The position numbers and the translations under genes were made by a program. Below, piece by piece: positions 41,913 to 54,641 of a DNA stretch of 64,000 bases (its first letter is position 1; every line of letters starts with the position of its first letter). The stretch is from Rhodococcus sp. X156 (lineage in GTDB: Bacteria; Actinomycetota; Actinomycetes; Mycobacteriales; Mycobacteriaceae), in assembly GCF_004006015.1 (NCBI RefSeq), contig NZ_CP034766.1:1116001-1180000 (forward strand), read 5' to 3'. Below the pieces are notes generated by a model that saw only the letters and a list, made by a program, of their open reading frames with translations, was not told the DNA's origin and ran no database searches.

Positions 41913-42811
41913 CCGCACCCACCCGTACCCGTCCGGCCCCCACCCGTCGCGCCCCGCGCAACGCCCCGCCCACCCGGCGTGGTGGACGCTCGGTGGCCGC
42001 GCAGCGCGCCTACGAGCGCAAGGTCGACCGCACGCAGCGGTGGAACCACCTGGTGCCGGAGCAGCTGGCCAGCGTGGCCGTGGCCCGCAAGGTGCCCTTC
42101 GTGGTGCTGGTCATCGCCCTGCTCGGCCTCGGCCTCGTGAGCACGCTGTGGCTGTCCACCAACTCCGCGGCCAGCTCCTACCAGATCACCGACGCGCAGA
42201 AGGAGAACCGGCTGCTCTCCGAGCGGGTGGAAGCCCTGCAGCGCGACGTGGCCACCATGGACTCCGCCGCCGCGCTGGCCACCCGGGCCAAGCAGCTGGG
42301 CATGGTGCCCAGCACCAACGTCGCCCGCCTGTCGGTGGGTCCGGACGGCGCCGTCACCGTGGTCGGCAGCCCGGCCCCGGCCGCGCCGCCCGCCGGCCCG
42401 CCCCCCGCCCCGCAGGTGGCCGGCGTGCCGCCGGTGGGTGCCGCGCCGTCGCCGGTGGCCACCCAGCAGATCGCCCCGGCCACCCGCGCCGGTGCCGAGA
42501 CCCCCACCGCGGGCGCCACCACCCCGACCACCCCGAGCGCCACCACCCCGCGCGCCACCCGGCCGACCAGCAGCGCTCCTGCCGGCACCAGCGCCCCCGC
42601 CGCCGACAGCCGCCCGGCAGCCCCTGCGACCCAGGCCCCCGCTCCGGCCGCCCCGACCCGGGTCGCCACCATCCCACCGACCCCGGTGCCCCCGGTGGCC
42701 GAGGCCGCCACCACGCCGGGCGCGCCTCCCGCGGCTCCCGCTGTCCCGCAGGCACACTCTGAGCAGATCCAGCCGGGGGCGGCCCCGGCCACTGCCGGTG
42801 GAGGAGCCTGA
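41909..42811 (+). CDS. ftsL: FtsL-like septum formation protein (Rv2164c type)
   Basis: A 300-residue bitopic membrane protein. A basic cytoplasmic N-terminus (about 1-68), one membrane helix ([21 protein letters not shown]) and a short coiled coil ([20 protein letters not shown]) form the FtsL layout, ending in the GMVPS motif. The last 150 residues are Pro/Ala/Thr-rich and disordered, probably in the cell wall. FtsL links FtsQ/FtsB to FtsW and the septal transpeptidase. Place between rsmH and pbpB confirms identity; the sequence itself is poorly conserved. Its TGA overlaps the pbpB ATG. Confidence 0.8.
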   Translation: MTAPTRTRPAPTRRAPRNAPPTRRGGRSVAAQRAYERKVDRTQRWNHLVPEQLASVAVARKVPFVVLVIALLGLGLVSTLWLSTNSAASSYQITDAQKENRLLSERVEALQRDVATMDSAAALATRAKQLGMVPSTNVARLSVGPDGAVTVVGSPAPAAPPAGPPPAPQVAGVPPVGAAPSPVATQQIAPATRAGAETPTAGATTPTTPSATTPRATRPTSSAPAGTSAPAADSRPAAPATQAPAPAAPTRVATIPPTPVPPVAEAATTPGAPPAAPAVPQAHSEQIQPGAAPATAGGGA

Positions 42812-44703
42812 TGCCCGACGATCGACGCGCACCGCGATCGGCCTCGGCAGCTCGGAGCTCCACCCGCAGGATGAGCCTGCGGCGACGTGACACCGGCCCG
42901 CGCACCGTCCGTCCCGCCGACTACCGCCGCCACCAGGTCAGCGCCATGCTGATGGTGGCGGCGCTGGTCATTGCCGGCTTCCAGCTGATCCGCGTGCAGG
43001 GCGTGGACGCCGCCGGGCTGTCCGCCCGGGCCGATGCCCAGCGCACCTCCACCCAGACACTGGTGGCCAACCGCGGCGCCATCACCGACGTCACCGGCAA
43101 GAAGATGGCGTTCACCCTGCAGGCCAAGGCCCTCACCTTCCAGCCGCAGGCGGTCAAGGCGGACCTGGTCAAGGCCCGTGAGGCCAACCCCGCCGCACCC
43201 ACGCCGGCCGACCGCATCCAGCAGATCGCCGTCGGCGTGCACGACGTCCTGGGCCCGGCCGCCCCGGTGGCCAAGCTGGTGCAGGCGATGAGCGCGGACA
43301 CCACCTTCACCTACCTGGCCCGGGGCGTGGACCCGGCCCTGGCCACGCAGATCACCGAGAGCTTCCCGGAGGTCGGCGCCGAGCGCCAGGACATCCGGCA
43401 GTACCCCACCGGTCGCACCGGAGCCAACATGATCGGCGGCACCGGCTGGGACGGCCACGGCCTGCTCGGCCTGGAGGGCTCGATGGACGCCACCCTGGCG
43501 GGCACCGACGGCACCCGCACCGTGGAGGTCGGCTCCGACGGCGCCGTCATCCCGGGCAGCACCCGCGACGAGCAGCCGGCCCAGGACGGCGACACCATCC
43601 AGCTGACCTTCGACGCCGACGCCCAGTACCAGGTGCAGGAGATGACCCAGCGCGCCAAGGACCTCTCCGGGGCCAAGCACGCCTCGGTGGTGGTCATGGA
43701 CACCAAGGGCAAGATCGTGGCGATGGCCAACGACGGCACCTTCGACCCGGGCACCGAGACCGGGACCGCGCCCGCCGCCGCGCTGGGCAACCCGTCGGTC
43801 ACCACCCCGTTCGAGCCCGGCTCGGTGGCCAAGATCGTCACCGCCGCCGCCGCCATCGAGTACGGCGTCACCACGCCGGAGGAAGTGCTGGACATCCCCG
43901 CCGGCATCACCATGGGTGGCGCCACCGTGCGCGACGCGTGGGGACACGGCGACGTCAAGTACACGACCACCGGGGTGTTCGGGAAGTCCTCCAACATCGG
44001 CACCCTGGTGCTCGCCCAGCGGGTGGGCGCCGACCGCTTCTCCGACATGGTCAGCCGCTTCGGGCTGGGTCAGCTCACCAACGTCGGCCTGCCCGGCGAG
44101 ACGGCCGGCTCGGTGCCGCCGCAGTCGCAGTGGTCGGGCAGCACCTTCGCCAACCTGCCCATCGGGCAGGGCCTGTCCATGTCCCTGCTGCAGATGACCG
44201 GCATGTACCAGGCCATCGCCAACGGCGGCGTGCGCATCCCGCCCCGCGTGGTGGCCGCCACCGTCGACGCCAGCGGCAACCGCACCGAGACGCCCGAGCC
44301 CGAGGGCGTGCGGGTGGTCAGCGAGCAGACGGCCAGCACCGTCAAGGACATGTTCCGCGCGGTGGTGCAGGACGAGCCGAACCAGGAGCGTGGCACCGGA
44401 GTGGCAGCGGGCATCGACGGCTACCAGGTGTCCGGCAAGACCGGCACCGCCCAGCAGGTCGACCCGAAGTGCGGCTGCTACTCCAACTCGCAGTACAACA
44501 TCACCTTCGCGGGCATGGTTCCGGCCGACAACCCCAAGTACGTCATCGGCATCATGCTCGACGCCCCCGAGCGGTCCACCGACGGCAAGCCGGGTGCCTC
44601 CGCCGCCCCGCTCTTCCACGACATCGCCTCCTGGCTGCTGCTGCGCAACCGGGTTCCGCTCTCCAGCGGCCCCACGCCGGTCATGCCCTTCGTGAAGGAG
44701 TGA
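42811..44703 (+). CDS. pbpB: Septal penicillin-binding protein FtsI/PbpB (class B)
   Basis: A 630-residue class B transpeptidase that cross-links septal peptidoglycan. Cytoplasmic basic N-terminus, one membrane helix ([18 protein letters not shown]), a dimerisation/pedestal domain with RGAITD, then the transpeptidase domain. Active-site motifs: SVAK at 338-341, SSN at 393-395 and KTG at 543-545. A CGC pair in the loop after KTG may form a disulfide. It works with FtsW in the same cluster. The following murE starts after a 32-base gap, the only non-overlapping junction in this stretch. Confidence 0.95.
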   Translation: MPDDRRAPRSASAARSSTRRMSLRRRDTGPRTVRPADYRRHQVSAMLMVAALVIAGFQLIRVQGVDAAGLSARADAQRTSTQTLVANRGAITDVTGKKMAFTLQAKALTFQPQAVKADLVKAREANPAAPTPADRIQQIAVGVHDVLGPAAPVAKLVQAMSADTTFTYLARGVDPALATQITESFPEVGAERQDIRQYPTGRTGANMIGGTGWDGHGLLGLEGSMDATLAGTDGTRTVEVGSDGAVIPGSTRDEQPAQDGDTIQLTFDADAQYQVQEMTQRAKDLSGAKHASVVVMDTKGKIVAMANDGTFDPGTETGTAPAAALGNPSVTTPFEPGSVAKIVTAAAAIEYGVTTPEEVLDIPAGITMGGATVRDAWGHGDVKYTTTGVFGKSSNIGTLVLAQRVGADRFSDMVSRFGLGQLTNVGLPGETAGSVPPQSQWSGSTFANLPIGQGLSMSLLQMTGMYQAIANGGVRIPPRVVAATVDASGNRTETPEPEGVRVVSEQTASTVKDMFRAVVQDEPNQERGTGVAAGIDGYQVSGKTGTAQQVDPKCGCYSNSQYNITFAGMVPADNPKYVIGIMLDAPERSTDGKPGASAAPLFHDIASWLLLRNRVPLSSGPTPVMPFVKE

Positions 44704-44735
44704 GAGCCCCACGCGAGCCGGTAACCTCATCGCAC

Positions 44736-46373
44736 GTGCCGCCGCCCCCTGAGCTTCCCGCCCCCGAGTCCGAGAGTTCCCCGGTGCCCGACCGGATCCA
44801 CCCGCAGACCCCCGGTCAGACGCCGGTTGCCGCTCCACCAGCCGAGGACGAGCGCCCCACCGCGAGCGTGCCCACGACGCTGACCGAGCTGGCCGTCCTG
44901 GTCGGCGCCGAGCTGCGCAGCACCAGCACCAGCGCCGAGATCACGGTCACCGGAGCCACCCTGCGCGCCGACACAGTGCGCCCCGGCGACCTCTTCGCCG
45001 CGCTGCCGGGTGCGCGCGCCCACGGTGCCGACTTCGCCGCCACCGCCCTGGCCGCCGGTGCGGTGGCCGTGCTGACCGACGCCGCCGGCGCCACCCGGCC
45101 CGCCCTGGTCGACGTGCCGGTGCTGGTGCACCCCGACCCCCGCTCGGTCGTGGGCATCCTCTCCGCGCACCTCTACGGCAACCCGTCGGCGCACGTGCCC
45201 GTGCTCGGCATCACCGGGACCTCCGGCAAGACCACCACCGCCTACCTGGTGGAGGCCGGCCTGCGCGCCGCTGGGCTGGTGCCCGGCCTCATCGGCACCG
45301 TGGAGACGCGGGTGGCCGGTCGGCGCATCCCCAGCAGCTTCACCACGCCGGAGGCGCCGGACCTGCAGGCCCTGCTGGGACGGATGGACGAGGGGGCGGT
45401 CGACGCCGTGGTCATGGAGGTCTCCAGCCACGCGCTCACCCTGGGCCGGGTGGAGGGCACCCGCTTCGCGGTGGGCGGCTTCACCAACCTCTCCCGCGAG
45501 CACCTGGACTTCCACCCCACCTTCGAGGACTACTTCGCGGCCAAGGCCCGACTGTTCGCCCCCGGCTCCGCGGTGCGCTGCGAGCGGGCCGTGGTGTGCG
45601 TGGACGACGAGTGGGGCCGGCGCATCGCCGAGCTCTACGGCCCGGACGCGGTGACCGTCAGCGCCACCGGCTCCGCCGCCAGTTGGTGGGCCGAGGACGT
45701 CTCCGCCGCCGACGACGGCGGCCAGCACTTCACCGCCTGCGGACCCGCGGGCGTGCGGCTGCCCGCGCACCTGCGCCTGCCCGGCCGCTACAACGTGGCC
45801 AACGCCCTGCTCGCCATCGCCATGCTCACCTGCGCCGGCGTCTCCGCCGAGCACGCGGCCGCCGGCGTGGCCGCGGTGGACGTGCCGGGGCGGATGGAGC
45901 GGGTCGACGTCGGCCAGCCCTTCCTGGCGGTCGTGGACTACGCGCACAAGCCCGCCGCGCTGCAGGCCGTGATCGAGGCCCTGCGCGAGCAGGTGTCCGG
46001 CCGGGTGGCCGTGGTGGTCGGCGCCGGGGGAGACCGCGACCCGGGCAAGCGCACCATGATGGGCGAGGCGGCCGCCCGCGGCGCCGACCTCCTCGTGGTC
46101 ACCGACGACAACCCCCGCAGCGAGGACCCGGCCACCATCCGGGCCGCGGTGCTGGCCGGCACCGAGCAGGTGCCCGCCGACGTGCGAGCCGAGGTCGTCG
46201 AGGCCCTCGACCGCGCCTCGGCCATCGACCGGGCGGTCCGCTGGGCCCAGCCCGGGGACGTGGTGCTGGTGGCCGGCAAGGGCCACGAGACCGGACAGGA
46301 GATCAACGGCGTGAAGCACCCGTTCGACGACCGAGACGTGCTGGCAGCTGCCATCACGCGGACCCGCTCATGA
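44736..46373 (+). CDS. murE: UDP-MurNAc-tripeptide synthetase MurE (meso-diaminopimelate adding)
   Basis: A 545-residue Mur ligase adding meso-diaminopimelate to UDP-MurNAc-L-Ala-D-Glu. ATP loop [13 protein letters not shown], central MEVSSHAL and [10 protein letters not shown], and DDNPRSEDP, whose DNPR motif is diagnostic for meso-DAP rather than lysine. The first 45 residues are Pro/Ser-rich. Start GTG 44736, though GTG 44784 is also plausible. ATGA overlap with murF. Confidence 0.93.
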   Translation: MPPPPELPAPESESSPVPDRIHPQTPGQTPVAAPPAEDERPTASVPTTLTELAVLVGAELRSTSTSAEITVTGATLRADTVRPGDLFAALPGARAHGADFAATALAAGAVAVLTDAAGATRPALVDVPVLVHPDPRSVVGILSAHLYGNPSAHVPVLGITGTSGKTTTAYLVEAGLRAAGLVPGLIGTVETRVAGRRIPSSFTTPEAPDLQALLGRMDEGAVDAVVMEVSSHALTLGRVEGTRFAVGGFTNLSREHLDFHPTFEDYFAAKARLFAPGSAVRCERAVVCVDDEWGRRIAELYGPDAVTVSATGSAASWWAEDVSAADDGGQHFTACGPAGVRLPAHLRLPGRYNVANALLAIAMLTCAGVSAEHAAAGVAAVDVPGRMERVDVGQPFLAVVDYAHKPAALQAVIEALREQVSGRVAVVVGAGGDRDPGKRTMMGEAAARGADLLVVTDDNPRSEDPATIRAAVLAGTEQVPADVRAEVVEALDRASAIDRAVRWAQPGDVVLVAGKGHETGQEINGVKHPFDDRDVLAAAITRTRS

Positions 46374-47914
46374 TCGCGCTGAGCCTGCAGCAGGTGGCCG
46401 ACGTGGTGGGCGGGACGCTGCACGACTGTCCCGACCCGACCGTGCAGGTGACCGCCGGGGTGGAGTTCGACAGCCGCAAGATCGTGCCGGGCGGGCTGTT
46501 CCTGGCCCTGCCCGGCGAGCGGGTGGACGGCCACGACCACGCCGCCGCCGCCGTCGCCCAGGGTGCGGTGGGCGTGCTGGCTGCCCGACCGGTGGGCGTG
46601 CCCGCCGTGGTGGTGCCGGCCGCCGGTGCGCACGACCGCCGGGCGATGGCCCTGGCCGCCGACACCGACGGCTCCGGCGCCGCGGTGCTCGCCGCCCTGG
46701 CGCGGCTGGCCCGCGCCTCGGTGGACGCGCTGCCCGGCCTGCGGGTGGTGGGCGTGACCGGGTCCTCCGGCAAGACCTCCACCAAGGACCTGCTCGCCGC
46801 CGTCCTCGCCCCGCTCGGCACCGTGGTGGCGCCCCCGGGATCGTTCAACAACGAGCTGGGCCATCCCTGGACGGTGCTGCGCGCCGACGCGGACACCCGC
46901 TTCCTGGTGCTGGAGCTCTCCGCCCGCGGCGTCGGCCACGTGGCGGCGCTGTGCGAGGTGGCCCCACCGCAGATCGGCGTGGTGCTGAACGTGGGCACCG
47001 CGCACCTGGGCGAGTTCGGCTCGCGCGCGGCCATCGCCCAGGCCAAGGGCGAGCTGGTGGAGGCGCTGCCCGCCGCCGCCGACGGCGGGGTTGCCGTGCT
47101 CAACGCCGACGACCCCCTGGTGGCCGCCATGGCCTCGCGCACCACTGCCCGGGTGGTGCTGGTGGGCACCTCGCCCAGCGCCGACATCCGGGCCACCGAC
47201 ATCGAGCTGGACGAGCAGGCCCGGCCGCGGTTCACCCTGCACACCCCGCAGGGGCACACCCAGGTGGAGCTGGCCGTGCACGGCGAGCACAACGTGGGCA
47301 ACGCGCTGGCGGCCGTCGCGGTGGCGCTGGAGGCCGGGGCCAGCCTGGGCCAGGTGCGCACCGCGCTGGCCGGTGCGCGCGCGGCCTCGGTGCGCCGGAT
47401 GGACCTGCGCACCCGCGCCGACGGCGTCACCGTCATCAACGACTCCTACAACGCCAACCCCGACTCGGTGCGCGCCGCGCTGAAGGCGCTGGTCAGCATG
47501 TCCCGGGGTGCCCGGGCCGCGGTTCCGCGCCGCAGCTGGGCGGTGCTCGGCGAGATGGCCGAGCTGGGGGCGGATACCGTTGCCGCGCACGACGGCATCG
47601 GTCGCCTCGCGGTCCGGCTGGACGTGCACCGGCTGGTGGTGGTGGGCGAGTCCGCCCGGGCCATGCACACCGGCGCCGTGCAGGAGGGGTCGTGGGGAGA
47701 GGAGTCGGTGATCGTGCCCGACGTGGCCGCGGCGATCGACCTGCTGCGCCGCGAGGTCGAACCCGGTGACGTGGTGCTGGTGAAGGCCTCGCAGTCCCAG
47801 GGCCTGTGGCGGGTGGCCGAGGCGCTGCTGGCCGACGACGGGCCCAGGTCCGGCCCCGACCAGGACAGCAACAGCAACAGCAACAGCGAACAGGCAGAGG
47901 AGGGACAGCAGTGA
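46370..47914 (+). CDS. murF: UDP-MurNAc-pentapeptide synthetase MurF
   Basis: A 514-residue Mur ligase that joins D-Ala-D-Ala to the UDP-MurNAc tripeptide. N-terminal substrate domain with [21 protein letters not shown] loop [24 protein letters not shown] and [11 protein letters not shown]. The extreme C-terminus carries a Ser/Asn repeat tail ([10 protein letters not shown]) with no known role. ATG 46370 overlaps the murE stop; GTGA overlap with mraY. Confidence 0.94.
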   Translation: MIALSLQQVADVVGGTLHDCPDPTVQVTAGVEFDSRKIVPGGLFLALPGERVDGHDHAAAAVAQGAVGVLAARPVGVPAVVVPAAGAHDRRAMALAADTDGSGAAVLAALARLARASVDALPGLRVVGVTGSSGKTSTKDLLAAVLAPLGTVVAPPGSFNNELGHPWTVLRADADTRFLVLELSARGVGHVAALCEVAPPQIGVVLNVGTAHLGEFGSRAAIAQAKGELVEALPAAADGGVAVLNADDPLVAAMASRTTARVVLVGTSPSADIRATDIELDEQARPRFTLHTPQGHTQVELAVHGEHNVGNALAAVAVALEAGASLGQVRTALAGARAASVRRMDLRTRADGVTVINDSYNANPDSVRAALKALVSMSRGARAAVPRRSWAVLGEMAELGADTVAAHDGIGRLAVRLDVHRLVVVGESARAMHTGAVQEGSWGEESVIVPDVAAAIDLLRREVEPGDVVLVKASQSQGLWRVAEALLADDGPRSGPDQDSNSNSNSEQAEEGQQ

Positions 47915-48990
47915 GACAGATCCTCATCGCCGCGGGCATCGCGTTCGCGGTCTCCATCCTGCTGACCCCCTACCTGATCAAGGTCTTCTCCGGGCAGGGC
48001 TTCGGCCAGGAGATCCGCCAGGAGGGCCCGGCCAGCCACCAGGCCAAGCGCGGCACCCCCACCATGGGCGGGGTCGCCATCATCGCGGCGCTGTGGGCCG
48101 GCTACTGGGGTTCCCACGCCATCGGGGCCGGCCTGGAGGCGGAGGGGCCGACAGCGTCGGGGCTGCTGGTGCTGGGACTGACCTCGGTCCTCGGGCTGGT
48201 GGGCTTCCTCGACGACTTCATCAAGATCCGCAAGCAGCGCAACCTCGGCCTGAACAAGACGGCCAAGCTCGTCGGCCAGCTGGTCGCCGCGGTGCTGTTC
48301 GGGGTGCTGGCGCTGCGCTTCGCCAACGAGGAGGGCCTCACCCCGGCCACGCCCAACCTGTCCTTCGTGCGGGACATCGCCACGGTGTCCTTCGGCACGG
48401 TCGGCTTCGTGCTGTTCTGCTACCTGCTGGTGAGCGCCTGGTCCAACGCGGTGAACCTCACCGACGGCTTGGACGGGCTCGCCGCCGGCTCCATGGCGAT
48501 GGTGCTGGCCACCTACGTCATCATCTGCTTCTGGCAGTACCGCAACGACTGCGGCACCACCGCGCTGGCCGGCTGCTACGAGGTGCGCGACCCGCTGGAC
48601 GTGTCCCTGCTCGCCGCTGCGGCGATGGGTGGCTGCGTCGGCTTCCTGTGGTGGAACGCCGCACCGGCCAAGATCTTCATGGGCGACACCGGCTCGCTGG
48701 CCCTGGGTGGGCTGCTCGCCGGCATCAGCATGGTCACCCGCACCGAGCTGCTGCTGGTGGTGCTGGGCGCGCTGTTCGTGATGGAGGCAGCCTCCGTGGT
48801 GGTGCAGGTGGCGGTGTTCCGCACCAGCCGCCGACGGGTGTTCCGGATGGCCCCGTTCCACCACCACTTCGAGCTCGCCGGATGGGCGGAGACCACGGTG
48901 ATCATCCGCTTCTGGATCCTCGCCGCGATCTCCTGCGCCCTGGGCCTGGCGCTGTTCTACAGCGAGTGGCTCTCGGCGATCGGGCCGTGA
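47911..48990 (+). CDS. mraY: Phospho-MurNAc-pentapeptide transferase MraY
   Basis: A 359-residue integral membrane enzyme with about 10 helices that loads phospho-MurNAc-pentapeptide on the polyprenyl carrier to make lipid I. Signatures: [11 protein letters not shown], the catalytic [32 protein letters not shown] and the HHHFELAGW loop near the end. GTG 47911 overlaps the murF stop; GTGA overlap with murD. Confidence 0.95.
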   Translation: MRQILIAAGIAFAVSILLTPYLIKVFSGQGFGQEIRQEGPASHQAKRGTPTMGGVAIIAALWAGYWGSHAIGAGLEAEGPTASGLLVLGLTSVLGLVGFLDDFIKIRKQRNLGLNKTAKLVGQLVAAVLFGVLALRFANEEGLTPATPNLSFVRDIATVSFGTVGFVLFCYLLVSAWSNAVNLTDGLDGLAAGSMAMVLATYVIICFWQYRNDCGTTALAGCYEVRDPLDVSLLAAAAMGGCVGFLWWNAAPAKIFMGDTGSLALGGLLAGISMVTRTELLLVVLGALFVMEAASVVVQVAVFRTSRRRVFRMAPFHHHFELAGWAETTVIIRFWILAAISCALGLALFYSEWLSAIGP

Positions 48991-50474
48991 CCGGTCCCGG
49001 CGGCACGAGCGCTGCGGCCCCGCGCCCGGCGCTGGACGTGCGCGAGCTGACCGGTCGGCAGGTGCTGGTGGCCGGCGGCCGGGTGAGCGGCCTGGCCATG
49101 GTGCGCGCCCTGGTTCGCCTCGGCGCCCGGGTGGTGGCCACCGACTCCAACCCCGCCATGCTCGACCAGCTCACCGCCCTGGGTGCGGAGGCGCACCTGG
49201 ACCTGCAGGAGCCGCCCGCGGGCACCGAGCTGGTGTGCACCGTGCCCGGGTTCCGCCCCGATGCGCCGCTGCTGCGGGCCGCGGCGGCCGCGGGGCTGCC
49301 GGTGTGGGGCGACGTCGAGCTGGCCTGGTGGTGCGACCAGGCCGAGGTGTTCGGCCCCCGCAAGCAGTGGCTGGTGGTCACCGGCACCAACGGCAAGACC
49401 ACCACCACCACCATGCTGGACGCGATCCTCACCGCCGACGGCCTGGCCAGCACCGCCTGCGGCAACATCGGGCGCGCGGTGCTGGACGTGCTGCTGGCGG
49501 AGCCGGCGCTGACCCACCTCGCGGTGGAGCTGTCCTCCTTCCAGCTGCACTGGGCGCCGTCGGTGCGCCCCGCAGCCGGTGCCGTGCTGAACATCGCCGA
49601 GGACCACCTGGACTGGCACGGTGGGATGGCCGCCTACACCGCGGCCAAGGCGCAGGTCCTCACCGGCGACGTGGCGGTGGTGGGGGTGGACGACCCGGCC
49701 GCGGCCGCGCTGGGCGAGCAGCCCCGGGCTGGGCGCACCGTGGGCTTCACCCTGGGCGAGCCCACGGCAGACCAGCTCGGCGTCGTCGGCGACGCGCTGG
49801 TGGACCGGGCCTTCGGCGACGGCCCCGAGGCGCACACCGTGCTGGCGCACACCGCTGACGTCACCCCGGCCGGCCCGCCCGGGCTGCTGGACGCCCTCGC
49901 GGCGGCCGCGCTGGCCCGCTCCGCCGGGGTGGCGCCGGAGTCGGTGGCGGCGGGGCTGCGGGCCGTGCAGCAGGGTGCGCACCGCGCGGTGCTGGTGGCC
50001 ACCCACGACGGCGTGGACTACGTCGACGACTCCAAGGCCACCAACCCGCACGCCGCGCTCGCCTCCGTCACCGCCCACCCCCGGGTGGTCTGGGTGGCCG
50101 GCGGGCTGCTCAAGGGAGCCAGCGTGGACGCGCTGGTGCAGGCGGTCGCCGACCGGCTGGTGGGTGCGGTGCTGCTGGGTCGCGACCGTGCGGTGATCGC
50201 CGACGCACTGCGGCGACACGCGCCGCAGATCCCGGTGGTGGAGGTGGGCAAGGGCCACGATGGACCCATGAGCGAGGTGCTGTCGGCTGACGCTGCGATG
50301 TCCGCGGTGGTCGGCGAGGCGGCGCGGCTGGCCCAGCCCGGCGACGTGGTGCTGCTCGCGCCGGCCGCGGCCTCCATGGACATGTTCACCGACTACGGCC
50401 ACCGCGGAGATGCCTTCGCCGCGGCAGCCCAGGCGCTGGCCACCGGTGCGACCGCGCCGGGGACGGAGCGGTGA
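48987..50474 (+). CDS. murD: UDP-MurNAc-L-alanine:D-glutamate ligase MurD
   Basis: A 495-residue Mur ligase adding D-glutamate. N-terminal Rossmann-like [17 protein letters not shown] loop [32 protein letters not shown] and [14 protein letters not shown] 48987 overlaps the mraY stop. The next gene ftsW overlaps by GTGA. Confidence 0.95.
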   Translation: MTGPGGTSAAAPRPALDVRELTGRQVLVAGGRVSGLAMVRALVRLGARVVATDSNPAMLDQLTALGAEAHLDLQEPPAGTELVCTVPGFRPDAPLLRAAAAAGLPVWGDVELAWWCDQAEVFGPRKQWLVVTGTNGKTTTTTMLDAILTADGLASTACGNIGRAVLDVLLAEPALTHLAVELSSFQLHWAPSVRPAAGAVLNIAEDHLDWHGGMAAYTAAKAQVLTGDVAVVGVDDPAAAALGEQPRAGRTVGFTLGEPTADQLGVVGDALVDRAFGDGPEAHTVLAHTADVTPAGPPGLLDALAAAALARSAGVAPESVAAGLRAVQQGAHRAVLVATHDGVDYVDDSKATNPHAALASVTAHPRVVWVAGGLLKGASVDALVQAVADRLVGAVLLGRDRAVIADALRRHAPQIPVVEVGKGHDGPMSEVLSADAAMSAVVGEAARLAQPGDVVLLAPAAASMDMFTDYGHRGDAFAAAAQALATGATAPGTER

Positions 50475-52078
50475 CCATCAGCAAGGACGCCGCCGGGCGC
50501 CGGAGCACCGGCTCGCGCACCGGCAGCCGCGGGACGCGGGGCGCCGCCGAGGACCGACGCCCCCGGCGCGGGGCCTCGTCGGCGTCGGCGGGGGTCTCCG
50601 CCACGGCCCGCCAGGTCGGCGAGCGGCTCACCGGCTGGCTCTCCCGGCCGCTCACCTCGTTCCACCTGGTGGTCAGCCTGCTGCTGCTGCTCAGCGGGCT
50701 CGGGCTCACCATGGTGCTCTCGGCCTCCAGCGTGGAGTCCTACGCCCAGGACGGCTCCGCCTACAGCGTCTTCACCCGGCAGGTCATCTTCGTGCTGCTG
50801 GGTCTGTGCCTGTTCTACGTGGGCATGCGCGTCAAGGTGGCCACCCTGCGCAGGTGGTCGCTGCCGGCGTTCCTGGGCTGCGTGGCGATGCTGGTGCTGG
50901 TGCTGGTGCCCGGCATCGGCAGCATGTCCAACGGCGCCCGGTCGTGGTTCGTCCTCGGGCCGGTGTCGCTGCAGCCCTCCGAGGTGGCCAAGATCGCGAT
51001 CGCCGTGTGGGGCGCGCACCTGCTGTCGATCAAGCGTGGCCAGCTGCACTCGCTGCGGCACATGCTCATGCCGCTGCTGCCGGCGGCGGCCATCGTGCTG
51101 GTGCTGATCTTCCTGCAGCCCGACCTGGGCACCAGCATCTCGCTGGCCATCGTGGTGCTGGGACTGCTGTGGTTCGCCGGGGCGCCGGTCAAGCTGTTCC
51201 TGACCCTGCTGGCCCTGGCCGGTGTGGTCTTCGTGGTGGTGGCGCTGACCGCGAGCTACCGCCTGGAGCGCATCACCTCCTTCCTCGACCCCGGGGCCGA
51301 CCCGCAGGGGGCGGGCTACCAGGCCATGCAGGCCCGGTACTCCCTGGCCGGGGGCGGGCTGTGGGGCGTGGGGCTGGGGCAGAGCCGCGGCAAGTGGAGC
51401 TACCTGCCCGAGGCGCACAACGACTTCATCTTCGCCATCCTCGGCGAGGAGCTGGGCTTCGTCGGCGCCGCCGCGGTGCTGCTGCTCTTCGGCGCCCTCG
51501 CCTACACCGGGCTGCGCATCGCCCGCCGCTCCATCGACCCGTTCCTGCGCCTGCTCACCGCCACCGTCACGCTGTGGCTGGTGGGTCAGGCCGTCATCAA
51601 CATCGGCTACGTCATCGGGCTGCTGCCCGTCACCGGGCTCACCCTGCCGCTGGTGTCCTCTGGAGGTACTTCCACCGCCGTGACCATGTTCGTGTTCGGA
51701 CTGCTGGCCAACGCCGCGCGCCACGAGCCACCCGCCGTGGCCGCCCTGCGCACCCAGGGGGAGGGCCCGCTCGGCCGGCTGCTGCGGCTGCCGGCGCCTG
51801 AGCCCTACCGCGCCCGCCCCAGCTCCCGGGTGGTGCGCACCGGCGAGCAGGCGCGCCGCGCGCGCACCGCGCACCCGGCACCTGGTGGTGCCCGCCCGAC
51901 CGCCGAGCGTGCTGGGCCGGAGGGCGTTGCCGCCGACCGCAGGACCGAGCCGCTGCGCTCCGCCCCCCGCGGGCAGTCCCGCCAGCCCGCCCGTGGTCCG
52001 CGCAGCCGCACCCCCGAGCCGCCGCGGCGTCCCGGCACCAGCCGCGGCACCGACACCGGACGCGGAGGTCGCAGGTGA
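50471..52078 (+). CDS. ftsW: SEDS peptidoglycan glycosyltransferase FtsW
   Basis: A 535-residue SEDS-family polymerase with about 10 membrane helices, working with PbpB at the septum. Signatures: [49 protein letters not shown] and [10 protein letters not shown] basic cytoplasmic N-terminus of about 55 residues and a long Arg/Pro-rich C-terminal tail of about 120 residues flank the core; the tail in mycobacterial FtsW binds FtsZ, so a similar contact is possible. GTG 50471. Confidence 0.94.
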   Translation: MTISKDAAGRRSTGSRTGSRGTRGAAEDRRPRRGASSASAGVSATARQVGERLTGWLSRPLTSFHLVVSLLLLLSGLGLTMVLSASSVESYAQDGSAYSVFTRQVIFVLLGLCLFYVGMRVKVATLRRWSLPAFLGCVAMLVLVLVPGIGSMSNGARSWFVLGPVSLQPSEVAKIAIAVWGAHLLSIKRGQLHSLRHMLMPLLPAAAIVLVLIFLQPDLGTSISLAIVVLGLLWFAGAPVKLFLTLLALAGVVFVVVALTASYRLERITSFLDPGADPQGAGYQAMQARYSLAGGGLWGVGLGQSRGKWSYLPEAHNDFIFAILGEELGFVGAAAVLLLFGALAYTGLRIARRSIDPFLRLLTATVTLWLVGQAVINIGYVIGLLPVTGLTLPLVSSGGTSTAVTMFVFGLLANAARHEPPAVAALRTQGEGPLGRLLRLPAPEPYRARPSSRVVRTGEQARRARTAHPAPGGARPTAERAGPEGVAADRRTEPLRSAPRGQSRQPARGPRSRTPEPPRRPGTSRGTDTGRGGRR

Positions 52079-53181
52079 GCACTGCTGCTGACCAGCGCCC
52101 GCTCTCGGTGGTGGTGGCCGGAGGTGGCACGGCCGGACACGTCGAGCCCGCGCTGGCCGTGGCCGACGCCCTCCGCCTGGTGCGGCCGGACGTGCGGGTC
52201 ACTGCCCTGGGCACCGCTCGCGGGCTGGAGACCACGCTGGTACCAGAGCGGGGCTACCCGCTGCAGCTGATCCCGCCGGTCCCGCTGCCGCGCAAGCTCT
52301 CCGCCGACCTGCTCCGGCTGCCGGCCCGTGTGGTCGCCTCGGTGCGCGCCACCCGGGCGGTGCTGCGCGCGGTGGACGCCGACGTGGTGGTCGGCTTCGG
52401 CGGCTACGTCGCGCTGCCGGCCTACCTCGCCGCCCGCGGGCGCCGCGGGGTGCCGGTGGTGGTGCACGAGGCCAACGCCCGCGCCGGCGTCGCCAACAAG
52501 GTGGGTGCCCGCGTGGCGCGCCGCGTGCTGGCGGCTGTGCCCGGCAGCGGGCTCCGTGGCGCCGAGGTGGTGGGCATCCCGCTGCGGCAGTCCATCACCG
52601 ACCTCGACCGCGCCGCGCTGCGCGCCGAGGCCCGCAAGCACTTCGACCTCGACCCCGACGGGCCGGTGCTGCTGGTCACCGGTGGCTCGCAGGGCGCCCG
52701 CAGCATCAACGACGCCGTGTCCGGTGCGGCGCAGGCCCTGGGCCGGGCCGGCATCGGCGTGCTGCACGCGCACGGCCCGCGCAACACCGTCGAGGTGCAC
52801 TCGCCGGAGGGCGCGCCGCGCTACGTGGCCGTGCCGTACCTGTCCCGGATGGACCTGGCCTACGCCGCCGCCGACGCCACCATCTGCCGCTCCGGCGCGA
52901 TGACCGTCGCCGAGGTCTCCGCGGTCGGCCTGCCGGGCATCTTCGTGCCCCTGCCGCACGGCAACGGCGAGCAGGAGCTCAACGCTCGTCCGGTGGTCGA
53001 CGCCGGCGGTGGACTGCTGGTGCGCGACGCCGACCTCACTCCCGAGCTGGTGGCGACCACCGTCGTGCCGCTGCTCACCGACCCCGAGCGGCTGGCGGCC
53101 ATGGGGGCCGCCGCCGCCGCGTCCGGGCACCGCAGCGCGGCCGCCCGCATCGCCGAGATCGTCCTGGAGGTAGCCCGATGA
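52075..53181 (+). CDS. murG: UDP-GlcNAc:lipid I N-acetylglucosaminyltransferase MurG
   Basis: A 368-residue GT-B enzyme (family GT28) converting lipid I to lipid II on the inner membrane face. N-terminal glycine loops [19 protein letters not shown] and [14 protein letters not shown], then [12 protein letters not shown]; the donor site includes [13 protein letters not shown] and [20 protein letters not shown] 52075 overlaps the ftsW stop; ATGA overlap with murC. Confidence 0.95.
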   Translation: MSTAADQRPLSVVVAGGGTAGHVEPALAVADALRLVRPDVRVTALGTARGLETTLVPERGYPLQLIPPVPLPRKLSADLLRLPARVVASVRATRAVLRAVDADVVVGFGGYVALPAYLAARGRRGVPVVVHEANARAGVANKVGARVARRVLAAVPGSGLRGAEVVGIPLRQSITDLDRAALRAEARKHFDLDPDGPVLLVTGGSQGARSINDAVSGAAQALGRAGIGVLHAHGPRNTVEVHSPEGAPRYVAVPYLSRMDLAYAAADATICRSGAMTVAEVSAVGLPGIFVPLPHGNGEQELNARPVVDAGGGLLVRDADLTPELVATTVVPLLTDPERLAAMGAAAAASGHRSAAARIAEIVLEVAR

Positions 53182-54641
53182 CCCCGCTCGACGAGCCGAA
53201 CGAGCTCAGCGAAGGGTTGCCGGCCGAGCTGGCGCGGGTGCACATGGTGGGCATCGGCGGTGCCGGCATGAGCGGGGTGGCGCGGATCCTGCTCGCCCGC
53301 GGTGGGCAGGTCTCCGGCTCCGACGCCAAGGAGTCCCGCGGCGTCCTGGCGCTGCGCGCCCGCGGCGCCCAGGTGCGGCTGGGCCACGACCCCTCCGCGC
53401 TGGACCTGCTGCCGGGTGGGCCCACCACGGTGGTCACCACCACGGCCGCCATCCCCAAGGACAACCCAGAGCTGGTCGAGGCTCGTCGGCGCGGCATCCC
53501 GGTGACGGTGCGGCCCAAGGTGCTGGCCTCGCTGATGACCGAGACCCGCAACGTGCTGGTGGCCGGCACGCACGGCAAGACCTCCACCACCTCGATGCTG
53601 GTGGTGGCCCTGCAGCGCTGCGCCTTCGACCCGTCGTTCGCCATCGGCGGCGAGCTCAACGAGTCGGGCACCAACGCCCACCACGGCAGCGGCGACGTCT
53701 TCGTGGCCGAGGCCGACGAGAGCGACGGCTCGCTGCTGGAGTACAGCCCGCACGTCGTGGTGGTCACCAACGTCGACTACGACCACCTGGACTACTTCGG
53801 CACCGTCGAGGCCTACGTGGCGGTGTTCGACGCCTTCCTCGAGCGCATCGACCCCGATGGCGTGCTCATCGCCTGCGCCGACGACCCGGGCTCGGCCGCG
53901 CTGGCCGACCGGGCCGAGGCCGCCGGCCTCCGGGTGCAGCGCTACGGCCGCGCCGAGGGCGCCGACGCCCGCCTGCTCAGCTGGTCGGCGGCCGACGGTG
54001 GCGGCGCGGGGGAGGTGGCGCTGGCGGGGGAGAGCGCTGCGCGTCCCATGCGGCTCAACGTCCCCGGCGAGCACATGGCCCTCAACGCCCTGGGTGCGCT
54101 GCTGGCCGCCCTGGCGGTGGGCGCTGACCCGGCCCGGGCGCTGGAGGGACTCACCTCCTTCGGCGGGGTGCACCGGCGGTTCCAGCTCACCGGCAGCGAG
54201 GCCGGGGTGCGCGTCTACGACGACTACGCCCACCACCCCACCGAGGTGCAGGCGGTGCTGCGCGCTGCCCGCGCCGTGGTCGAGCAGCAGCCGGACGGAC
54301 CCGGCCGGGTGGTCGTGCTGTTCCAGCCGCACCTGTACTCGCGCACGCTCACCTTCGCCACGGAGTTCGGCGCCGCCCTGTCGCTGGCCGACGAGGTGGT
54401 GGTGCTCGACGTCTACGCCGCCCGCGAGGAACCGGTGGCCGGAGTGAGCGGGGCGATCGTCGCCGAGGCGGTGACCTGCCCGGTGAACTACCAGCCGCAC
54501 CTGGCCGCGGCCCCCGAGCAGGTGGCCGCGCTGACCCGGCCCGGCGACCTGGTGCTCACTATGGGCGCCGGCGACGTGACCATGCTCGGTCCGGAGATCC
54601 TGCGGAGCCTGCGCCTGCGTGCGGGTGGGTCGTTGCCGTGA
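53178..54641 (+). CDS. murC: UDP-N-acetylmuramate:L-alanine ligase MurC
   Basis: A 487-residue Mur ligase adding L-alanine to UDP-MurNAc. N-terminal [21 protein letters not shown] loop [36 protein letters not shown] and [13 protein letters not shown] 53178 overlaps the murG stop; GTGA overlap with ftsQ. Confidence 0.95.
   Translation: MTPLDEPNELSEGLPAELARVHMVGIGGAGMSGVARILLARGGQVSGSDAKESRGVLALRARGAQVRLGHDPSALDLLPGGPTTVVTTTAAIPKDNPELVEARRRGIPVTVRPKVLASLMTETRNVLVAGTHGKTSTTSMLVVALQRCAFDPSFAIGGELNESGTNAHHGSGDVFVAEADESDGSLLEYSPHVVVVTNVDYDHLDYFGTVEAYVAVFDAFLERIDPDGVLIACADDPGSAALADRAEAAGLRVQRYGRAEGADARLLSWSAADGGGAGEVALAGESAARPMRLNVPGEHMALNALGALLAALAVGADPARALEGLTSFGGVHRRFQLTGSEAGVRVYDDYAHHPTEVQAVLRAARAVVEQQPDGPGRVVVLFQPHLYSRTLTFATEFGAALSLADEVVVLDVYAAREEPVAGVSGAIVAEAVTCPVNYQPHLAAAPEQVAALTRPGDLVLTMGAGDVTMLGPEILRSLRLRAGGSLP

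Noticed and set aside
47860-47900. ACAGCA repeat at the end of murF as a regulatory repeat
   Set aside because: It encodes the Ser/Asn tail of MurF in frame and is simply a coding microsatellite.
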